Assembly: GCA_963747715.1 (NCBI GenBank)
Contig: CAVVGB010000009.1
Span: 496,001-560,000 of the forward strand
DNA: 64,000 nucleotides
Reading direction: 5' to 3'
Source of the DNA: CAVVGB01 sp963747715
GTDB taxonomy: Bacteria > Actinomycetota > Thermoleophilia > Gaiellales > Gaiellaceae
Under the pieces are notes generated by a model. It worked only from the letters and a program-made list of their open reading frames with translations. It ran no database searches and had not been told where the DNA came from. Both the position numbers and the translations under genes were made by a program. Shown here piece after piece: positions 17,942 to 26,217 of the stretch (the stretch's first letter is position 1; every line of letters starts with the position of its first letter).

Positions 17942-19606
17942 CTACGAGGTAGGCGGAACTTCCAGATACTGGAGCGCGAACTTGGCGATCTCGGCGAAGG
18001 CGGGTGCGGCGACCGTGCCGCCCCAGATCGCTCCCCGCGGCTCGTCGACCGTCACGAGGATGACGAGGCGCGGCTTGTTGGCCGGCACGAAGCCTGCGAA
18101 CGACGCCACGTAGCGGTAGTCGGAATACCCGCCCATCTCGTCGGGCTTGGCGGCGGTTCCCGTCTTTCCCGCGATGCGGTAGCCCGGCACCTGCGCCGCC
18201 GTACCGGAGCCCTCCTCGACGACGTCGCGGAGCATGTGGCGAACGTCGCGCGCCGTCTGGGGCGAGATGACGCGCCTCCGCTTCGGCGCCGGCACCTTGC
18301 CGTCCTCGATGCGGTCGACGAGGTGCGGCTGAATCCAGGTCCCGCCGTTTGCGATCACGCTGTAGGCCGCAGCCATCTGCAGCGGTGTCACCGCGATTCC
18401 CTGCCCGATGGGGACGTTGCCGATCGTCGAGCCCGACCACTTCTCGGGCGGGAGGACGATGCCCTCCGTCTCGCCGGGGAAGTCGATGCCGGTCGGCTTG
18501 CCGAACCCGAAGCGCTCGATCCACTCACTCAAGCGCGCCTGCTGCAACTGGAAGGCGACCGTGATGACGCCGACGTTCGACGATTGCGACAGGATCTGCG
18601 CGACGGTCATCGTCTGCGTGCCGCGCTCGACGGCGTCGTGGATGACGCGGTCGGCAACCTGCAGCGAGTACGGGAGCGTGAAGCTCGTCGTCGGCGAGAC
18701 GATGCCGCTCTCGAGCGCGCCGGAAATGGTCACGATCTTGAACGTCGAGCCCGGCTCGTACGTGTCGGTAACGGCTCGGTTGCGCTGGTTCTCGCGTGGC
18801 ACCCTCGGAAAGCGGTTCGCGTCGAAGCCTGGCTCCACGGCAAGCGCGAGCACCTCGCCCGTGCGCGGGTCCATGACGACGGCGCTCGCGGCCTGCGCCT
18901 CCCACCGCTCGCGTGTGTCGGCCAGCACGCGCTCGACCTGACCTTGAATCGTGTGGTCGATCGTCAGCCAGACGTCGCGGCCGTCGCGCCGCGCTTCGGA
19001 ATCGATGACGTCGAGCGTGCGGCCGAACGGATCCTTGACGATGGTCTTCGTCCCGTTCTCCCCGCGGAGCACGCGCTCGAGCCGAAGCTCCAGGCCGGCG
19101 AGCCCATGGTTGTCGACGCCGGCGTAGCCGACGACCTCCGCGGCGACGCCGCGCTGCGGGTAGTTGCGACGCTCTTCGTCGTAAAACCCGAGCCCCACGA
19201 TCCCGCGACGCTCGAGGGCGGCGGCCCGCTCCGGATCGGCCTGCCTCTGGAGGTACACGAAGCCGCGTGAGCGGTCCGAGAGGAGCGGCAGGAGCTCAGT
19301 CGCATCGAGGCCGAGCTCGTGCGCGACCGCCTGCGCGACGAGGTTCGGCTCGCGGATCTCCTTCGGGTTCGCGTAGACGGTGACCGCGCGCTCGCCGATC
19401 GCGAGCTCGACGCCGAGGCGGTCGTAGATCGTCCCGCGGTGGGCCGGAAGGGTCATCTCGACGCGCTGCTGGCTCGTCGCGAGCTTGTCGAGCGCGTGCG
19501 CCTTGACGGCCTGCAGCCAGCCGATGCGCAGGAAGGCGACGGCGAAGACCGCCGCGAAGACGGCGACGAGAAGGCGAATCCGCCGGTTCGCCGCCCGGGC
19601 GCTCAC
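17942..19606 (-). CDS. ftsI: FtsI/PBP2-type septal transpeptidase
   Basis: This class B penicillin-binding protein cross-links septal peptidoglycan. GTG 19606 overlaps the ftsL stop as GTGA. The 554-residue protein has an N-terminal membrane helix (residues 11-30), a pedestal domain with RGTIYDR (58-63), and a transpeptidase domain with active-site STFK (Ser287), SSN (342-344) and KTGT (481-484). All catalytic motifs are intact. It is the partner of FtsW encoded downstream. Confidence 0.95.
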   Translation of the reverse strand: MSARAANRRIRLLVAVFAAVFAVAFLRIGWLQAVKAHALDKLATSQQRVEMTLPAHRGTIYDRLGVELAIGERAVTVYANPKEIREPNLVAQAVAHELGLDATELLPLLSDRSRGFVYLQRQADPERAAALERRGIVGLGFYDEERRNYPQRGVAAEVVGYAGVDNHGLAGLELRLERVLRGENGTKTIVKDPFGRTLDVIDSEARRDGRDVWLTIDHTIQGQVERVLADTRERWEAQAASAVVMDPRTGEVLALAVEPGFDANRFPRVPRENQRNRAVTDTYEPGSTFKIVTISGALESGIVSPTTSFTLPYSLQVADRVIHDAVERGTQTMTVAQILSQSSNVGVITVAFQLQQARLSEWIERFGFGKPTGIDFPGETEGIVLPPEKWSGSTIGNVPIGQGIAVTPLQMAAAYSVIANGGTWIQPHLVDRIEDGKVPAPKRRRVISPQTARDVRHMLRDVVEEGSGTAAQVPGYRIAGKTGTAAKPDEMGGYSDYRYVASFAGFVPANKPRLVILVTVDEPRGAIWGGTVAAPAFAEIAKFALQYLEVPPTS

Positions 19607-19998
19607 CGCGCTCGGCGACCGGACCGAAGCTCGAGGTACGTCGTGTCAGTGGGCGCAACGAGACCGAGCTTGCTGCGCGCGAGCCGCTCGATGCGACCGG
19701 CGGCTGCGGCAGCCGAGAGCTCGGAGGACAGCGCGTCGTTCCCGCTCACGAGCTCGTCACGCTGCGTGTCGAGGCGCTCGACCTTCATGTTGAGCCCGAG
19801 CACGGCGACGTTCAGCGCGACGATCCCGGCCAGGAGCGCAGCGACGACGACGATCCACGCAACACCGCCCGCGACCCGCGGGCGCGCGCGGGCGCGCGTC
19901 CGCGGACGCGGTTGGGGCCGGGTTTGCGGGCGGCGGGCGGGCCGAGGCTGTGGGGCTCGGCGGGGACGGGTCTCGGCGGGAGCGGCGAGACTTGCCAT
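19603..19998 (-). CDS. ftsL: FtsL-like division protein
   Basis: This 131-residue bitopic protein has a long Arg/Pro-rich cytoplasmic tail (residues 8-42), one membrane helix (IVVVAALLAGIVALNVAVLGL), then a coiled coil and the closing motif ARSKLGLVAPTDTTYL, which resembles FtsL/DivIC. It sits between rsmH and ftsI, exactly where ftsL belongs. FtsL proteins diverge strongly, so the assignment rests on topology and position. Its ATG touches the rsmH stop. Confidence 0.85.
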   Translation of the reverse strand: MASLAAPAETRPRRAPQPRPARRPQTRPQPRPRTRARARPRVAGGVAWIVVVAALLAGIVALNVAVLGLNMKVERLDTQRDELVSGNDALSSELSAAAAAGRIERLARSKLGLVAPTDTTYLELRSGRRAR

Positions 19999-20964
19999 CT
20001 ACGTTGCCTCGGTGCGGGCGGCGACGCGCAGGCGTGCGGAGGCCGAACGCGGGTTGCCGGCGACCTCCTGCGGCGCAGGACGCACCGCTTTCTTCGTCAC
20101 GAGGCGCAGGCGAGGCTCGTGCCCGCACACGCAGACGGGAAGGTCGGGCGGGCACACGCAGCCACGGGCCTCGGCGGCGAAGAACCGCTTGACGATGCGA
20201 TCCTCGAGCGAGTGGAAGCTGATGACGGCCACGCGGCCCCCCGGCCGCAGCATCGTGAGCGCAGCGGGAAGCGCGCGCTCGAGCGAGTCCAGCTCCTGGT
20301 TGACGGCGATGCGAAGCGCCTGGAAGACGCGCTTGGCGGGGTGACCGTCGCCGAAACGGCGCGGCGCGGGCAGCGCAGCCTTGATCGTCTCGACGAGGTC
20401 GGCGGTGCGCTCGAAGGGCTGCGTCTCGCGGCGGCGAACGATCGCACGTGCGATCTGCCTCGCGAAGCGCTCTTCTCCGTAGCGGCGCAGGACGTCCGCC
20501 AGCTCCCGCTCGTCGAGCTCGTTGACGATCTCGCGAGCCGACTGCGGCGCGGACGGATCCATGCGCATGTCGAGCGGCGCGTCGACCGCGTACGAGAACC
20601 CGCGCTCGGGACGGTCGATCTGCATGCTCGAAACACCGAGGTCGAGGATGACGGCGTCTGCCTCGACCCCGTTCTCTGCAAGCTGGTTGAGCACGATCGC
20701 GAAATCGCCGCGCAGAAAGCGAGATTGCTGCGGCAGCTCGCGCCGGAAACGATCGAAGTACGTCCGCGCTTCGGGGTCGCGGTCGATCGCGATGAGGCGT
20801 CCCCGCCCGGCGAGCTCGGAGGCGAGTACGCGCGAATGGCCGCCCGCTCCGAAGGTCGCGTCGACGACGGTGGCTCCCGGCTGCACGTCGAGGAGCTCCC
20901 GCACCTCATCCGCGAGCACGGGGACGTGGTCAGTCTTGCTTTGCTGCAATGCGTTCGGCAACAA
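19999..20964 (-). CDS. rsmH: 16S rRNA (cytosine1402-N4)-methyltransferase RsmH
   Basis: This SAM-dependent enzyme (MraW) methylates C1402 of 16S rRNA. It shows DHVPVLADEV at the start, SAM-binding VVDATFGAGGHS, ILDLGVSSMQID, RRYGEERFARQIA and the C-terminal VISFHSLEDRIVK. TTG 20964 overlaps mraZ by 35 bases; TTG 20949 is an alternative that also precedes DHVPV. A Cys-rich insert (GCVCPPDLPVCVCG) typical of the family is present. Confidence 0.95.
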   Translation of the reverse strand: MLPNALQQSKTDHVPVLADEVRELLDVQPGATVVDATFGAGGHSRVLASELAGRGRLIAIDRDPEARTYFDRFRRELPQQSRFLRGDFAIVLNQLAENGVEADAVILDLGVSSMQIDRPERGFSYAVDAPLDMRMDPSAPQSAREIVNELDERELADVLRRYGEERFARQIARAIVRRRETQPFERTADLVETIKAALPAPRRFGDGHPAKRVFQALRIAVNQELDSLERALPAALTMLRPGGRVAVISFHSLEDRIVKRFFAAEARGCVCPPDLPVCVCGHEPRLRLVTKKAVRPAPQEVAGNPRSASARLRVAARTEAT

Positions 20965-21364
20965 GCTCCACGCTCCCTTCCACCTCTTTCAGCTGCTCCC
21001 GCCAGCGGGCCCGGTCCCAGATCTCTACGTGGTCACGAAGCCCGGCGACGACGACCTCACGTCCGAGGCCCGCGTGCTCGGAAAGCGCGGGGGGCACCAT
21101 CACGCGCCCCTGCTTGTCGAGCTCGGCCTCGGTCGCGCCTGCGAAGATGAAGCGGCTCATCTGCCGGGCCTCCTTCGAGAACGGGCTGAGGCCCTGCATG
21201 CGAGCAGCGACGAACTCGTCCCAGTTCGCGCGCGTGTACACGACAAGGCATCCGTCCATGCCCCGCGCCACGACCACCTCGTCGGCCAGCGCCTGGCGAA
21301 ACTTCGCCGGGAGCGTGAGCCGGTTTTTGTCATCGATGGTGTGGTCGTACTCGCCGAGAAGCAT
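20930..21364 (-). CDS. mraZ: MraZ transcriptional regulator of the dcw cluster
   Basis: This 144-residue DNA-binding protein has two AbrB-like repeats: GEYDHTIDDKNRLTLPAKFR at the N terminus and ATEAELDKQGRVMVPPAL in the middle. MraZ proteins bind TGGGN repeats in their own promoter and control the dcw operon. Such repeats lie just upstream at 21385-21409. It is the first gene of the minus-strand cluster. Confidence 0.96.
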   Translation of the reverse strand: MLLGEYDHTIDDKNRLTLPAKFRQALADEVVVARGMDGCLVVYTRANWDEFVAARMQGLSPFSKEARQMSRFIFAGATEAELDKQGRVMVPPALSEHAGLGREVVVAGLRDHVEIWDRARWREQLKEVEGSVELVAERIAAKQD

Positions 21365-21384
21365 TGAACCGCCTTGCGGTCATC

Positions 21385-21409
21385 ACCCACTTCGCCCCAC
21401 TCTAAACCA
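21385..21409 (-). promoter_or_regulatory. MraZ operator: TGGGN-type direct repeats
   Basis: Read on the minus strand, TGGTT (21409-21405), TGGGG (21399-21395) and TGGGT (21389-21385) are spaced exactly 10 bases apart. A further TGGGT lies at 21416-21412. MraZ is known to bind TGGGN boxes separated by 5 bases upstream of mraZ, so autoregulation is expected here. The repeats end 20 bases before the mraZ start. Confidence 0.75.
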
Positions 21410-21451
21410 CAACCCACCACTTGGCAACCCCCGCGACCCAAGGAGGCCCCG

Positions 21452-21610
21452 ATGGACCCTGACCAGCTGAGCGTGGCCGAGCTCGCCGACCTTCTCCGGG
21501 AGGCCGAACGGGCACACGGTGAGTTCGAGAAGACCCTCGGCCGGCGTGACGAGGACTGGCCGAGCTGGTACGCGGACTACATTCTCAAGAAGCTGCGAGA
21601 GAGCGGGTAG
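21452..21610 (+). CDS. small hypothetical protein (52 aa)
   Basis: ATG 21452 is preceded by a strong AAGGAGG at 21440-21446, which favours it over the in-frame ATG at 21374. The product is an acidic helical protein, MDPDQLSVAELADLL onward, with a tryptophan-rich end (DWPSWYADYILKKL). Similar short helical segments occur alone and as tails of other proteins in actinobacteria; I cannot name a function. Its 3' end overlaps the convergent PfkB gene by 26 bases. Confidence 0.7.
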   Translation: MDPDQLSVAELADLLREAERAHGEFEKTLGRRDEDWPSWYADYILKKLRESG

Positions 21611-22421
21611 CCCCCGCTCCGTGAGCCCCGCGCCGCGCCAGGGCGGCCGCACCCGTCTTGGCGGCGAACGCCACGGCGTCGGCGACGGGGCGCCGCTCGG
21701 CGAGCGCGAAGGTGAGCCCGGCGGCGAAGCTGTCCCCCGCGCCGTAGGTGTCCTCGAGGCGGCCGGGTAGGGCAGCACCCTCGTAGCGCACGGGCACGGC
21801 GCCCGCGACCGTGTAGGAGCCGCCGAGCTGGCCCGCGGTGGCGACGTCGAGATGCGGCGGCGGGTCGAGATCGCCGGGCTCGAAGCGCTCGCTCACGTCC
21901 CGGCCGCTGCGCACGAGCGCGTCGACCTGGGCACCCGCCTGTTGCAACACGGACAGTGAGCGCGCGGTCGCGACGAGCACGCGCGCCCAGCGCGAAGCGC
22001 GGACTGCTCCGGCGTCCCCGCTGACGAAATAAACCGCGTCGGCGAGGGCGAGCTCGTCCCACGGAAGCGGGTCGTCGCCCGACGGGCCGAGGCGCTCTCC
22101 GATGACGGTGATGGTGCGCTCGCCGGCGTCGTCGACGTGGGTGAACCCGCGACGCTGGAAGTCGCCCCTGAAGACGGCCTGCACGCGAACGCCGAGCGCG
22201 GCGAGCTCGTGGTGGACGCGGTGGCCGAGCTCATCGTTGCCGAGTGCTGTGTAAAACGTGCAGGCACCGCCGAGACGCGCGAGCTGGACGGCGGCCACCG
22301 CACCGCCGCCGGCCGGCTCGGCCCACACCTCCTGCGCGTGCACGATCTCGCCTGCCTCGGGGACCTGCGCGACCCGCGCGAATTCGACCCACTCCACGTG
22401 CCCGACGACCGCGAACTTCAT
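21585..22421 (-). CDS. PfkB-family carbohydrate kinase (second copy)
   Basis: This 278-residue ribokinase-type kinase has an N-terminal AEPAGGGAVAAVQLARLGG (residues 34-52) and a C-terminal DTYGAGDSFAAGLTFA bearing the GAGD catalytic motif. It is not closely similar to the PfkB protein at 5.1-6.0 kb. The substrate is unknown. It is divergent from the sigma-factor gene, with about 80 bases between starts. Confidence 0.85.
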   Translation of the reverse strand: MKFAVVGHVEWVEFARVAQVPEAGEIVHAQEVWAEPAGGGAVAAVQLARLGGACTFYTALGNDELGHRVHHELAALGVRVQAVFRGDFQRRGFTHVDDAGERTITVIGERLGPSGDDPLPWDELALADAVYFVSGDAGAVRASRWARVLVATARSLSVLQQAGAQVDALVRSGRDVSERFEPGDLDPPPHLDVATAGQLGGSYTVAGAVPVRYEGAALPGRLEDTYGAGDSFAAGLTFALAERRPVADAVAFAAKTGAAALARRGAHGAGATRSLAAS

Positions 22422-22502
22422 GATCGGGAAGTTTCACCCACCACCCCACCCCCTGACCCCGCGACCCGTCTCACATTCCTGCACCGTCCAGCGTTTCAAC
22501 GG

Positions 22503-22970
22503 ATGATGGACACGGCCGTGAGCACGATCCCGCCGTTCGAGCGGTTCTACGAGCAGCACCGCGACGAGGTGTTCGGCTACCTCGTCCGGCTCGTGGGTCG
22601 CCAGGCGGCCGAGGATGCGTTCCAGGAGACGTTCCTCCGCGCGCTGCGCGGCTACCCGACGCTCGCCCACGGGCGCCAGCTGCGGGCCTGGGCGTTCACG
22701 ATCGCGACGCGGGTCGTGCTCGACCTGCGCCGCCGACGCGAGCCGGCCCCGCTGGCCGTCGAGCCCGCGACGACAGACGAGCGCCCCGCCTACGCGGAGC
22801 TCGAGCATCTCGCCGGTGAGCTGCCCGCGACGGAACGAGCAGCCGTCGTCCTTCGCTACGGCTACGACCTCGAATACACGGACATCGCCAGTGCACTCGG
22901 CTCGAGCGAGGACGCGGCTCGCCAAGCGGCCTCGTCCGGTGTTCGCAGACTGCGAAGGAGAATGACATGA
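22503..22970 (+). CDS. ECF-type RNA polymerase sigma factor
   Basis: This sigma-70 family protein of about 155 residues contains sigma region 2 (FEQHRDEVFGYL-like start, AAEDAFQETFLRAL, RAWAFTIATRV) and region 4 (LPATERAAVVLRYGYDLEYTDIA). Starts at ATG 22503 or 22506 are both possible. No anti-sigma gene follows. Instead the stop overlaps the ogt start as ATGA, implying translational coupling to a DNA-repair methyltransferase. Control may run through alkylation stress, which is inference. Confidence 0.87.
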   Translation: MMDTAVSTIPPFERFYEQHRDEVFGYLVRLVGRQAAEDAFQETFLRALRGYPTLAHGRQLRAWAFTIATRVVLDLRRRREPAPLAVEPATTDERPAYAELEHLAGELPATERAAVVLRYGYDLEYTDIASALGSSEDAARQAASSGVRRLRRRMT

Positions 22971-23521
22971 CCATCGACCCCAATCTCGACGCACGGTTCC
23001 GCGCCCGCGCGGCCGAAGAGCACCTGCTCGACGTCGCCTACGACTACGCCGACTCGCCGGTCGGCTCGCTGCTCGTCGCGACGACCGAGCGTGGCCTGTG
23101 CCGCGTCTCGTTCGACCCCGAGCCGGAGCGCGAGCTCGACGAGCTCGCCCGCCTGCACGGAACGCGCGTGCTGCGCTCGGCGCGTCCGCTCGACGACGCG
23201 CGGCGGGAGCTCGACGAGTACTTCGACCACCGGCGGACGACGTTCGACCTGCGCGTCGACGTCGCGGGCCTCCCGGCCTTTCAGCGGAAGGTTCTGACGG
23301 AGCTCGCGCGCATCCCGTACGGGGAGGTCGCCACCTACGGCGGTCTTGCTGCGAAGATCGGCAAGCCGCGTGCGGCGCGCGCGGTGGGCGGCGCGCTCAA
23401 TCGCAACCCGATCCCGATCGTGCTTCCCTGCCACCGCATCGTCGGCGCGAGCGGCAAGCTCGTCGGCTACGCGGGAGGCTTGGAACGCAAGCGGGCGCTG
23501 CTCGCCCTCGAAGGCCGTTAG
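22967..23521 (+). CDS. ogt: methylated-DNA--protein-cysteine methyltransferase
   Basis: This suicide enzyme removes O6-alkyl groups from guanine. The 184-residue protein has the active-site PCHR with Cys155, the DNA-binding helix IGKPRAARAVGGALNRNP and the GYAGGLERK end. About 22 extra charged N-terminal residues precede the usual SPVG start. It is coupled to the ECF sigma gene by a 4-base overlap, so the sigma factor may control its own repair partner. Confidence 0.93.
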   Translation: MTIDPNLDARFRARAAEEHLLDVAYDYADSPVGSLLVATTERGLCRVSFDPEPERELDELARLHGTRVLRSARPLDDARRELDEYFDHRRTTFDLRVDVAGLPAFQRKVLTELARIPYGEVATYGGLAAKIGKPRAARAVGGALNRNPIPIVLPCHRIVGASGKLVGYAGGLERKRALLALEGR

Positions 23522-23569
23522 GCAGGCGCGGCCCGGCCCGGCCTGGCCTGGCCTCCGGCCCAATTGTTC

Positions 23570-23583
23570 TCACGCGCGCGTGA
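23570..23583. promoter_or_regulatory. 14-bp perfect palindrome, possible operator
   Basis: TCACGCGCGCGTGA is fully self-complementary and lies about 40 bases before the DUF192 lipoprotein start. It follows a low-complexity GGCC-rich run (23531-23560). It could be a regulator site for the downstream operon or chance in a GC-rich spacer. Confidence 0.35.
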
Positions 23584-23622
23584 ACATAGGGGCTCGGGGG
23601 TGGAAGCAGACAAGATGTCGCG

Positions 23623-24135
23623 ATGCGTCCGCTTGCGCTCCTGCTCCTCATCGTCCTCCTGGCCGCGTGCGGCGGCGACGAGGAGGGCGTAGCGACGGGA
23701 ACCACGACCGCGGGCGAGCCCGAAGCGACTGCGCTCATCACGACTGCCGGCGAGGAGGTCGAGCTCTCCGTCGAAGTGGCGGACGACGAGGCCGAGCGGG
23801 CGCGTGGGCTCATGCTCCGAACGTCGCTTCCGGACAACGCCGGGATGGTGTTCCTCTACCCCGAGCCGACCGAGGGGTCGTTCTGGATGAAGAACACGCT
23901 CATCCCGCTCTCGATCGCCTTCTTCGACGACGAGGGAACGATCCTGCGCATCCTCGACATGGAGCCGTGCCGCGAGGATCCGTGCCGGCTGTACACCCCC
24001 GGGGTCGCGTTCACCGGCGCGCTCGAAGTGAACCGCGGCGCCTTCGCGCGCCTGGGAGTTCTCGAAGGTGACCGGATCGAGCTGCGCGGAATCGGCGCCG
24101 AGGCCGACGCGTTAACCACCACATCGGGCGAGTGA
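23623..24135 (+). CDS. DUF192 family lipoprotein
   Basis: This 170-residue secreted protein has a lipoprotein signal peptide with lipobox LLAAC (Cys near residue 18) and a Thr/Gly linker. The DUF192 domain follows, with ERARGLMLRTSLP, GMVFLYPEP, FWMKNTLIPLSIAFFD and VNRGAFARLGVLEGD. The molecular role of DUF192 is not established. GTGA at its end couples it to the glycosylase-like gene. Confidence 0.88.
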   Translation: MRPLALLLLIVLLAACGGDEEGVATGTTTAGEPEATALITTAGEEVELSVEVADDEAERARGLMLRTSLPDNAGMVFLYPEPTEGSFWMKNTLIPLSIAFFDDEGTILRILDMEPCREDPCRLYTPGVAFTGALEVNRGAFARLGVLEGDRIELRGIGAEADALTTTSGE

Positions 24136-25061
24136 GGAAAGCGACCGCCTGGCGGGTGGAGCTTCCGCTCGTCGGCGCAGGCGGAGAGAAGGTCGACCTT
24201 TGGCGAACGATCGTCTCGCACGGGATCGCCTCGCTGCCGCCGGCGCGCGTGGACGAGGAGGCGCGCCTCCTCGAGCTCACGCTGCCCGTGAAGGGCACGC
24301 GCCCGCACACCGTCGCCATCACCGAGGGCGACAGCCGACACGCCGTCGTCACCGCTGTCGGCGCCGCCCCTTCCGCGCGCAAGGCCGACGCGATCCTGGC
24401 GGGCGTCGGGCACGTCCTCCGTCTCGACGAGGACCTGTCGGACTTCTACGCGCTCGTCGCCAACGACCCGGACCTTGCCTGGGCGATACAGGGCGCCGGG
24501 CGCATGATCCGAAGCCCCACCGTCTTCGAGGACGTCGTCAAGACGATCTGCACGACCAACTGCGCGTGGTCGGCAACGCAGCGCATGGTCGGTGCGCTCG
24601 TCGAGCATCTCGGCGAGCCGGCGGCCGGCGCACCCACCGACGGCCCGTACGGACGTGCGTTTCCCACGCCGGAAGCGATGGCCGCAGCGGGTGAGGACTT
24701 CTACCGCGACGTCGTCCGCGCCGGCTACCGCGGGCCGTACCTCATCTCGCTGGCGGGCTCGGTCGCTGACGGAACGATCGACCTCGAGGAGCTCGGCACG
24801 CTTGGGCCCGACGACCTTCCCGACGAGGAGGTGACGGCGCGCCTGCTCGCTCTCCCCGGCGTCGGGCCGTACGCGGCCGCGCACGTGATGATGCTCGTCG
24901 GCCGCTATTCGCCGCTCATCCTCGACTCGTGGACGCGGCCGACGTATGCACGGCTGAGCGGTCGCGCCGCCAAGGATGCGACGATCGAGCGGCGCTTCCG
25001 ACGTTACGGGCGTTACGCGGGGCTTGCCTTCTGGCTCTACCTGACGCGTGACTGGGCCTAA
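24132..25061 (+). CDS. HhH-GPD superfamily DNA glycosylase-like protein
   Basis: This 309-residue protein has a helix-hairpin-helix LLALPGVGPYAAAHVM near 235-250, followed by the usual catalytic Asp region LILDSWTRP. That matches the HhH-GPD DNA base-excision fold of 3-methyladenine and 8-oxoguanine glycosylases. CTTNCAWSATQRM fits the family's helix around the base-flipping pocket. Substrate is unknown. Together with ogt nearby it suggests an alkylation-repair neighbourhood. Start is GTG 24132. Confidence 0.85.
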   Translation: MRKATAWRVELPLVGAGGEKVDLWRTIVSHGIASLPPARVDEEARLLELTLPVKGTRPHTVAITEGDSRHAVVTAVGAAPSARKADAILAGVGHVLRLDEDLSDFYALVANDPDLAWAIQGAGRMIRSPTVFEDVVKTICTTNCAWSATQRMVGALVEHLGEPAAGAPTDGPYGRAFPTPEAMAAAGEDFYRDVVRAGYRGPYLISLAGSVADGTIDLEELGTLGPDDLPDEEVTARLLALPGVGPYAAAHVMMLVGRYSPLILDSWTRPTYARLSGRAAKDATIERRFRRYGRYAGLAFWLYLTRDWA

Positions 25062-25716
25062 TCCCCCGTCGCGCTACCGCGACGGGGCGCGCGCGATCGC
25101 GCCGATCGCCGTCGCCGCGGCCGCGTTCGCCGCCTCGTTCGGCATCCTCGCACGCGCGGCCGGCTTCGGCGCGGTCGCGGCCATCGTCATGTCGGCCACG
25201 ACGTTCGCCGGCTCCGCGCAGTTCGCCGTCGTCTCGACACTCGAGACGGGCGGCGCCGTCGCAGCCGCGATTGTCGCAGCCGTCCTCCTCAACGCGCGCT
25301 ACGCGCCGATCAGCGTGTCGGTCGCCCCGTTCTTCGGCGGCAGCCGCTTGCGGCGCTTGTTCGAGTCGCAGCTCATCGTGGACGAGTCCTGGGTCGTGTC
25401 CCGGCGACGGGACGGCCGTTACGACCGCCGGATCCTCATCGGCGCCGGCGCCGTCCTCTACGTGGTCTGGGTGACCGGCACGGCCGTCGGCGTGCTCGTC
25501 GGCGATGCCATCGCCGATCCCGAGACGCTCGGCCTCGACGCGGCGTTCCCGGCGCTCTTCCTCGCTCTGCTCGTGCCGCAGATCTCGTCACGCCGAGCCC
25601 TCGCGGTCGCCGTGCTCGCCGCCCTGATCGCGCTCGTGCTCATTCCGTTCACGCCCGCCGGCGTGCCGATCATCGTCGCGAGCACCGCGTGCCTGCTCGG
25701 CTGGAGGCGGGCGTGA
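25048..25716 (+). CDS. azlC: AzlC-family branched-chain amino acid exporter subunit
   Basis: This 222-residue membrane protein has seven or so hydrophobic helices and the AzlC signatures ASFGILARAAGF, FAGSAQFA and NARYAPISVS. AzlC with AzlD exports branched-chain amino acids in characterised relatives. GTG 25048 overlaps the glycosylase gene by 14 bases, and the stop overlaps azlD as GTGA. Confidence 0.9.
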   Translation: MTGPNPPSRYRDGARAIAPIAVAAAAFAASFGILARAAGFGAVAAIVMSATTFAGSAQFAVVSTLETGGAVAAAIVAAVLLNARYAPISVSVAPFFGGSRLRRLFESQLIVDESWVVSRRRDGRYDRRILIGAGAVLYVVWVTGTAVGVLVGDAIADPETLGLDAAFPALFLALLVPQISSRRALAVAVLAALIALVLIPFTPAGVPIIVASTACLLGWRRA

Positions 25717-26024
25717 GCAACATCTGGCTCGCAATCGTGGTCGTCGGCGCAGCCACCGTCATGCTCAAGGCGGCGGGACCCCTGCTCCTCGGCGGCCGGG
25801 ACCTTCCGCCGCGCGTCAACGCACTCGTCGTCCTGCTCGCGCCGGCTGTGCTGGCGGCGCTCGTCGTGACGCAGGTCGTCGGCGGCGACCGTGAGCTCGT
25901 CTTCGATGCCCGCCTCGTCGGGCTGGTAGCCGCCGGCGTGGCCATCACGTTGCGCGCTCCGCTGGTTGTGGTGGTCGCCGTCGCAGCGGCGGCCACGGCG
26001 GGCGTACGCGCACTCACCGGCTGA
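25713..26024 (+). CDS. azlD: AzlD-family branched-chain amino acid exporter subunit
   Basis: This 103-residue protein has four hydrophobic helices and matches AzlD size and motif (MLKAAGPLLLGGRDLPPRV). GTG 25713 overlaps the azlC stop. It is the small partner of AzlC. Confidence 0.88.
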   Translation: MSNIWLAIVVVGAATVMLKAAGPLLLGGRDLPPRVNALVVLLAPAVLAALVVTQVVGGDRELVFDARLVGLVAAGVAITLRAPLVVVVAVAAAATAGVRALTG

Positions 26025-26092
26025 GTGCGATCCCTGCCGATGCGGGTTTGTACAGCCAGGTATGCGTTTTCTAAAGGCCCTGGATCAAGCGG

Positions 26093-26122
26093 TTGACACA
26101 CACCCCCGACTAAGAAGAGACT
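26093..26122 (+). promoter_or_regulatory. candidate promoter of LVIVD gene 1
   Basis: TTGACA at 26093-26098 is followed after 18 bases by GAGACT at 26117-26122. The same -35-like hexamer at the same distance (about 44 bases) from the leader block recurs before LVIVD genes 2 and 3. This supports a shared promoter with an AGACT-type -10. Confidence 0.5.
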
Positions 26123-26137
26123 CCTCCGAACCGGGAA

Positions 26138-26217
26138 GGGGAGCCGGCCTCGCGTTTCCGTGGGCGGAGGAGAGCGCGGGCGGCCCTCCTGTCGTAAGAG
26201 CGAACAGGAGGTACTAG
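26138..26217 (+). promoter_or_regulatory. structured 5' leader, LVIVD copy 1: Shine-Dalgarno-sequestering hairpin
   Basis: CCTCCTGT at 26185-26192 pairs perfectly with ACAGGAGG at 26204-26211 across an 11-base loop. The 3' arm contains the ribosome binding site AGGAGG (26206-26211), six bases before the ATG. A GGGGAGCC block at 26138-26145 could pair with the anti-SD arm instead. The other two copies keep the same design. A riboswitch, RNA thermometer or protein-bound leader is possible; I cannot match it to a known class. Confidence 0.65.
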
